DNA from: Pirellulaceae bacterium
GTDB lineage: Bacteria; Planctomycetota; Planctomycetia; Pirellulales; Pirellulaceae
NCBI GenBank assembly: GCA_028066335.1
Contig: JALCBQ010000015.1
Location: 1-35,850, forward strand
Length of the DNA stretch: 35,850 nucleotides
Reading direction: 5' to 3'
Part shown: positions 32,407 through 35,850 of the stretch, one piece after another
Layout: every line of letters starts with the position of its first letter
Position numbering within the stretch: position 1 is the first letter of the stretch
Notes under the pieces: model-generated
Told to the model about the DNA's origin: nothing
What the model saw: the letters and a program-made list of their open reading frames with translations, nothing else
The model's database searches: none
Translations under genes and position numbers: made by a program

Positions 32407-34002
32407 ATGGAAAAAGGAACTCAACCCTTTCTAGCGTTAGGGGTTTCGTTGGGTCTTCTTTTGTCGGGGCTTTTTGTTTCTCCGATGAAGGCTCACGAAT
32501 TGGTAGGGCACAATGCTGCTAATGGCGACGTCACTGAGAACAGTGTTACCGAAAAAAGTCGTGACAACAAAGCATCGACTGAGGCGGCCGTGTTGTTGAT
32601 TACTTCTAAGGAGCTCGCCGAGAGTTGGCAACCATTTGCCCATTGGAAAACTCTCGTCGGTAAAGCGACCAAAATCGTAACGGTCGAAGAGATCGAAAAG
32701 GGGTACGAAGGCAAAGATATCCAACAAAAAATCAAAGCCTGCGTTGCCGACCACACTAAAAACCATAAGACTAAATGGGTTATTCTAGGTGGTGACAGCC
32801 AGCCAGGTGCTGCCGGACATGTCCCCGATAGGGACACACCTCACCAGTCCCTTGGCTACAAAGATATTCCGACTGATATTTATTACATTTCGGAAAAAAG
32901 CTGGGATGCCAATAACGACGGTGTTTATGGTGAATTCTCAAAAGACAAAGACGAAATTTCTTACACTGGCCCTGCGACGATCGGACGTATTCCTGTACGA
33001 ACACCACAACAGGTCAAAGATTTTACCCAAAAGGTCATCAGCTACGAATCGAAGTATCCAACGGATAAGTTCGCAACCGATTTCGTTTATGTCAGTACCT
33101 TTCCTTCGGCAGATTACAAGTCGGATATGTTATGGGAAAAATATCTTTCCCCTTCATGGCCTGAAGGAAAAATCTACCGTTTTATGACAGGATCGACCCC
33201 GTGGGACAAAGAGAAAAAAGGTGATTACGACCTTACCCCTACGAATTGGGTTGAGCGAATTAACAAAAACACAGGTGGCAAGATGCACCTTCATGGGCAT
33301 GGTTTGCTACACCTTTGGCAGGCAGAAGGTCGTGAATCGATTACTGCAAAAACGATCGACGGGCTCAATAATGAGAATGCCTACCTCGTAATGACAACTG
33401 TAAGTTGTTTTACAGGAGAGTATGATTCCAAGCGAGACCCATGTATTGTTGAGTCCCTCTTGCGAGCACCAAATGCTGGAGCCGTCGTCGTTTGTGCCCC
33501 TTCACGACCTGGCGTTCCAATTTTTCACGGTCGTGGTGACCCACGTGATGGAAAAACGCAAGATGGAACGACCCGTACCTACACCCGTTTTTGGATCAAT
33601 GGCCTTACTCAGGGGATCACTACTGGTGAAGCTTTTGCATTGGCAAAGAAAGATCTAACTGAAGATGCCTTCAAAAATGCAGGTTACCATTGGTGCCAGT
33701 GCGAGCTGAACCTTTTGGGTGACCCGACCCTCGACATGCGTCCTTCCAAGGTTACAGACCTTAGTGTGGTGGCCGATGTTAACAAACAGAATGGAAAGTA
33801 TGTTGTCACTGCAGAAGTCGAATCAGGGGGGGCAGATTTAACGATCTGTGTCTGGAATGAAGGTGGCGACTATTTCGTCGGTAGCCCAGATGCTAGCGGA
33901 AAGTTTGAGTACGTTTTGCAAAATCCTGCTGTAGGGAAAGTTCATGTAACGGTAAGTGGGCCTAGTCGTAATACCGTTTCCTCTGTTCATGAGCTAAACT
34001 AG
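32407..34002 (+). CDS. Exported C25 (gingipain-like) cysteine peptidase
   Basis: A 531-aa secreted protein. The signal peptide is about residues 1-29 (hydrophobic FLALGVSLGLLLSGLFV, then KAHE). The caspase-like catalytic core carries a His in LHGHG (H298 most likely) followed by HLW, and the nucleophile C334 in TTVSCFTGEYD. DANNDGVYGE (167-176) looks like a calcium loop, and NLLGDPTLDM near residue 430 is a hallmark of C25 peptidases. A C-terminal Ig-like beta domain (about 445-531) follows. Gingipains have a pro-domain of about 200 residues; here only some 30 residues separate the signal from the core, so activation may differ. No type IX sorting domain is seen. A strong terminator follows. 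Confidence 0.8.
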   Translation: MEKGTQPFLALGVSLGLLLSGLFVSPMKAHELVGHNAANGDVTENSVTEKSRDNKASTEAAVLLITSKELAESWQPFAHWKTLVGKATKIVTVEEIEKGYEGKDIQQKIKACVADHTKNHKTKWVILGGDSQPGAAGHVPDRDTPHQSLGYKDIPTDIYYISEKSWDANNDGVYGEFSKDKDEISYTGPATIGRIPVRTPQQVKDFTQKVISYESKYPTDKFATDFVYVSTFPSADYKSDMLWEKYLSPSWPEGKIYRFMTGSTPWDKEKKGDYDLTPTNWVERINKNTGGKMHLHGHGLLHLWQAEGRESITAKTIDGLNNENAYLVMTTVSCFTGEYDSKRDPCIVESLLRAPNAGAVVVCAPSRPGVPIFHGRGDPRDGKTQDGTTRTYTRFWINGLTQGITTGEAFALAKKDLTEDAFKNAGYHWCQCELNLLGDPTLDMRPSKVTDLSVVADVNKQNGKYVVTAEVESGGADLTICVWNEGGDYFVGSPDASGKFEYVLQNPAVGKVHVTVSGPSRNTVSSVHELN

Positions 34003-34052
34003 ATTCTTCCAGGTAACGTGGTGTTTCTAGAAGATTTTCGAATATTGCTCAT

Positions 34053-34082
34053 AAAGGTCTCCTCAATCGGGAGACCTTTTTT
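34053..34082 (+). terminator. Rho-independent terminator after the C25 peptidase gene
   Basis: Perfect 10-bp stem AAAGGTCTCC (34053-34062) and GGAGACCTTT (34070-34079), a 7-nt loop, and T6 at 34077-34082. Confidence 0.9.
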
Positions 34083-34229
34083 CGTTAGGGTTCATGCTTT
34101 GTAAGGAGAGGGGCAAAATCCTCCTGAAAAGACTGAGGTTTGAGAATAACCCTATCTGTGGCAAAATAGTCTGCTACGAATGTTATTGATGAGCCAGGCG
34201 ACCTCTTTGCTGAAACTGTGGAACTACCT

Positions 34230-35666
34230 ATGTTCTTTGCCACGAACGAATATTGTCTAGGGCGGTATTTCCCAACGCCAGTTGACCTGAAAGAGGCAAA
34301 AGCCGGTTACTGCGAAAAGCTTGATATGCTCGACGATCGAATCGGTATTGTTACCTCGGCCGAACCTTGGTCGTACGAAGTTAAGATTCCAATCCTTTCT
34401 TTTGAAGAAGCTTACCGGAAAACTTACCTTGGTAGGAACCTCTACTTTCGTCGGAAATTTCGGGGTAACTTCTTAGGTAAAAAGGCGATTAATTTCCTTG
34501 GAAATCGTTACATGTCGACACCAATCGCCCTTGAAATCGATCTTGAGATTCAAGCAGGAGAGGTTGCCATTGCTACTTTAGAATGGAAAACAGGGGAAAT
34601 TCTCGACGAAACTTACTGTACAAAGCAGGGGAAGCAGACGATCCATCTCCTCTTGGACAAGTTAGAAAATATTGAGCAGCTTGTTGTCAGGAACTTATTA
34701 AATGGGAGACCTTCAGAGCTTTTTATTACTGACATTCGGGGGCGCTGGATCGTTCCAAAAAGGAGCTTCCTTCCAAAGGCATCACTTGGCAAGAAAATCC
34801 CTTTATTGCCGATGGCGAATTGGAATCGATTTTATAGCGATCGTTCCGAGACGTTTGAAGAGGAATTATTACGTTACTCGTACAACCAGTGGAAGGGACC
34901 ACAAATTCTTTCCTGGCTAAAAAAGTTCCGGGTCAATGGGTACCCTGAAAATGAAATCTCACGTGCCCTTTACTTGAGTGGCCTCTACGAGCCGAATTCG
35001 TTGTTGGCGTTAAAAGGTGTATTAAGAAAAGGTGATTGTTTTCTGGACATAGGGGCAAACATCGGACTCTATTCGCTTTTTGCTGCCAGTTGTGTCGGGA
35101 AAGAGGGGAGAGTTTTGGCATTCGAGCCGAGCCCAAGAGAGTTTAGCCGTCTGCAAGAAAATTTGAATTTAAACAGGAACCTGAAAATAGAACCCCTTCA
35201 ACATGCGGTTTCGAACAAATGTGGAAGGGGGCAAATGCTCATTAGCTCTGATTATCACAGTGGCCATAACACGATCGGCGACCATTTCTCCTACGACACG
35301 ACCGAAACGGTTGACAAAGTGGACGTTTCCCTGACAACCGTCGATCAGATTATTCAAGAAGAGCGATTGCAAAAAGTCGACTGCATCAAAGTCGATACAG
35401 AAGGTGGTGAATACAATGTTTTGTTAGGGGCAATGAATGTGCTTCGTCGCGATCGCCCCATTTTAATGTTAGAAGTTAGCGAAAACCATTTAGCGACGCA
35501 GGGCGGTTCTGTCGAAAAACTGCAACAGTTATTAACGACCTTGAATTACGACTGTTTTGGAGTCGACGAAGATTCAGCCGCTTTGGTTTCACTTGGAAAA
35601 TTGCCAACAGGTGATACCGAGAACGTTGTTATGATACCCTCAGAAAAAAATCCTGAGAAAAGCTAG
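34230..35666 (+). CDS. FkbM-family methyltransferase with extra N-terminal domain
   Basis: A 478-aa protein from ATG 34230 (GTG 34218 adds 4 residues). The C-terminal half is an FkbM-type SAM methyltransferase: motif I FLDIGANIGLYS (271-282), then VLAFEPSPREFSRLQENL, LTTVDQI, and VDCIKVDTEGGEYNVLLGA. Such enzymes methylate hydroxyls of glycans or secondary metabolites. The N-terminal 230 residues are beta-rich with many aromatic residues, contain no methyltransferase motif, and might bind a carbohydrate; I do not recognise them. It follows the C25 gene terminator by about 150 bp. Confidence 0.8.
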   Translation: MFFATNEYCLGRYFPTPVDLKEAKAGYCEKLDMLDDRIGIVTSAEPWSYEVKIPILSFEEAYRKTYLGRNLYFRRKFRGNFLGKKAINFLGNRYMSTPIALEIDLEIQAGEVAIATLEWKTGEILDETYCTKQGKQTIHLLLDKLENIEQLVVRNLLNGRPSELFITDIRGRWIVPKRSFLPKASLGKKIPLLPMANWNRFYSDRSETFEEELLRYSYNQWKGPQILSWLKKFRVNGYPENEISRALYLSGLYEPNSLLALKGVLRKGDCFLDIGANIGLYSLFAASCVGKEGRVLAFEPSPREFSRLQENLNLNRNLKIEPLQHAVSNKCGRGQMLISSDYHSGHNTIGDHFSYDTTETVDKVDVSLTTVDQIIQEERLQKVDCIKVDTEGGEYNVLLGAMNVLRRDRPILMLEVSENHLATQGGSVEKLQQLLTTLNYDCFGVDEDSAALVSLGKLPTGDTENVVMIPSEKNPEKS

Positions 35667-35717
35667 AGAACAAAATCGGACGTTGTAGAGGACATTCGGT
35701 TCAAAAAGGAGTAAACA

Positions 35718-35850
35718 ATGCCAATTCCAACCTCTTCGATTGCAGAGCATGAAGAGCACGATCGGCAACTTGAAGCCGATCTCGCTAATCCGTATGGTAT
35801 TTCAGAGCGTGGTTTCCACACCAAAAACCACCATAAAGATTTGCGTAACC
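35718..35850 (+). CDS. 5' end of an unidentified gene, cut by the window
   Basis: ATG 35718 follows AAGGAG (35706-35711) by 6 nt, an ideal ribosome site. The frame is open for 44 codons to the window edge. The visible N-terminus (MPIPTSSIAEHEEHDRQLEA, then PYGISERGFH) is charged and has no signal peptide. The gene lies 51 bp after the FkbM gene and may share its mRNA. The product cannot be named. Confidence 0.6.
   Translation, partial: MPIPTSSIAEHEEHDRQLEADLANPYGISERGFHTKNHHKDLRN

Noticed and set aside
32107-32424. A 105-codon reverse frame in the A/T-rich gap before the C25 gene
   Set aside because: It would start with TTG without a ribosome site, overlaps the start of the peptidase gene, and its Phe/Leu/Lys composition reflects A/T richness.
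1-35850. CRISPR arrays, IS elements, prophage genes, tRNA genes
   Set aside because: No regularly spaced repeats, transposase, integrase, phage motifs or tRNA cloverleaf were seen on either strand.

Overview
The window (35,850 bp, moderate-to-low G+C, dense genes with short gaps) looks like chromosomal DNA of a planctomycete (Planctomycetota). This rests on gene content, not on a marker search: a squalene-hopene-cyclase-like enzyme, a DUF116/polyprenyl-synthase fusion, a DUF3311 plus Na+/solute symporter pair, a very large FtsX permease, an FHA/coiled-coil membrane protein, an exported C25 (gingipain-like) peptidase and a free-standing bS18 gene. No rRNA, tRNA, CRISPR, IS element or phage gene was seen.

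Layout. 1-2400: the 3' part of a HemN-like radical SAM gene whose frame is broken by three stop codons, a GcvH-like lipoyl protein and a two-cluster ferredoxin-like protein. 2447-10384: a reverse-strand radical SAM protein, then a forward isoprenoid block: squalene-hopene-cyclase-like enzyme, DUF116-polyprenyl synthase (TTG start), UbiC-like protein and FAD oxidoreductase. 10580-12920: DUF3311 protein and an SSS symporter with a large extra loop. 13096-15294: bS18, a hotdog thioesterase and a protein-prenyltransferase-beta-like protein. 15413-19881: LolD-type ATPase and giant FtsX permease. 20044-22311: DMT-like membrane protein, a helical unknown, and the queuosine genes queE and queF. 22520-24877: FHA/coiled-coil/TM protein. 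25439-29712: DksA/TraR zinc-finger protein, HtrA protease, nucleoside hydrolase, trpD. 29981-31545: a 32-residue highly basic protein, a FabZ-like dehydratase and trmB. 31736-34002: a probable free-standing structured ncRNA and, divergent from it, a C25 peptidase. 34230-35850: an FkbM methyltransferase and the start of an unidentified gene.

How the genes work together. Supply and cyclisation of polyprenyl diphosphates (4143-8269), a hydroxybenzoate-type enzyme (8336-8968) and a flavin reductase/halogenase-type enzyme (9122-10384) lie in one direction and suggest a modified-isoprenoid or isoprenoid-aromatic product. queE and queF are divergent and serve tRNA modification. The ABC ATPase and permease form one exporter.

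The strongest new signal is at 31736-32004 on the minus strand. A near-consensus promoter (TTAACA, 18 nt, TATAAT) is followed at the expected start site by five consecutive stem-loops, the last ending in T7. This predicts a free-standing RNA of about 233 nt that matches no RNA class I recognise. Other points of interest are the 32-residue basic protein, the clustered stops in the HemN-like gene, the prenyltransferase homologue with DxE in place of the zinc-binding DxC, and the nucleoside hydrolase with an altered calcium motif.
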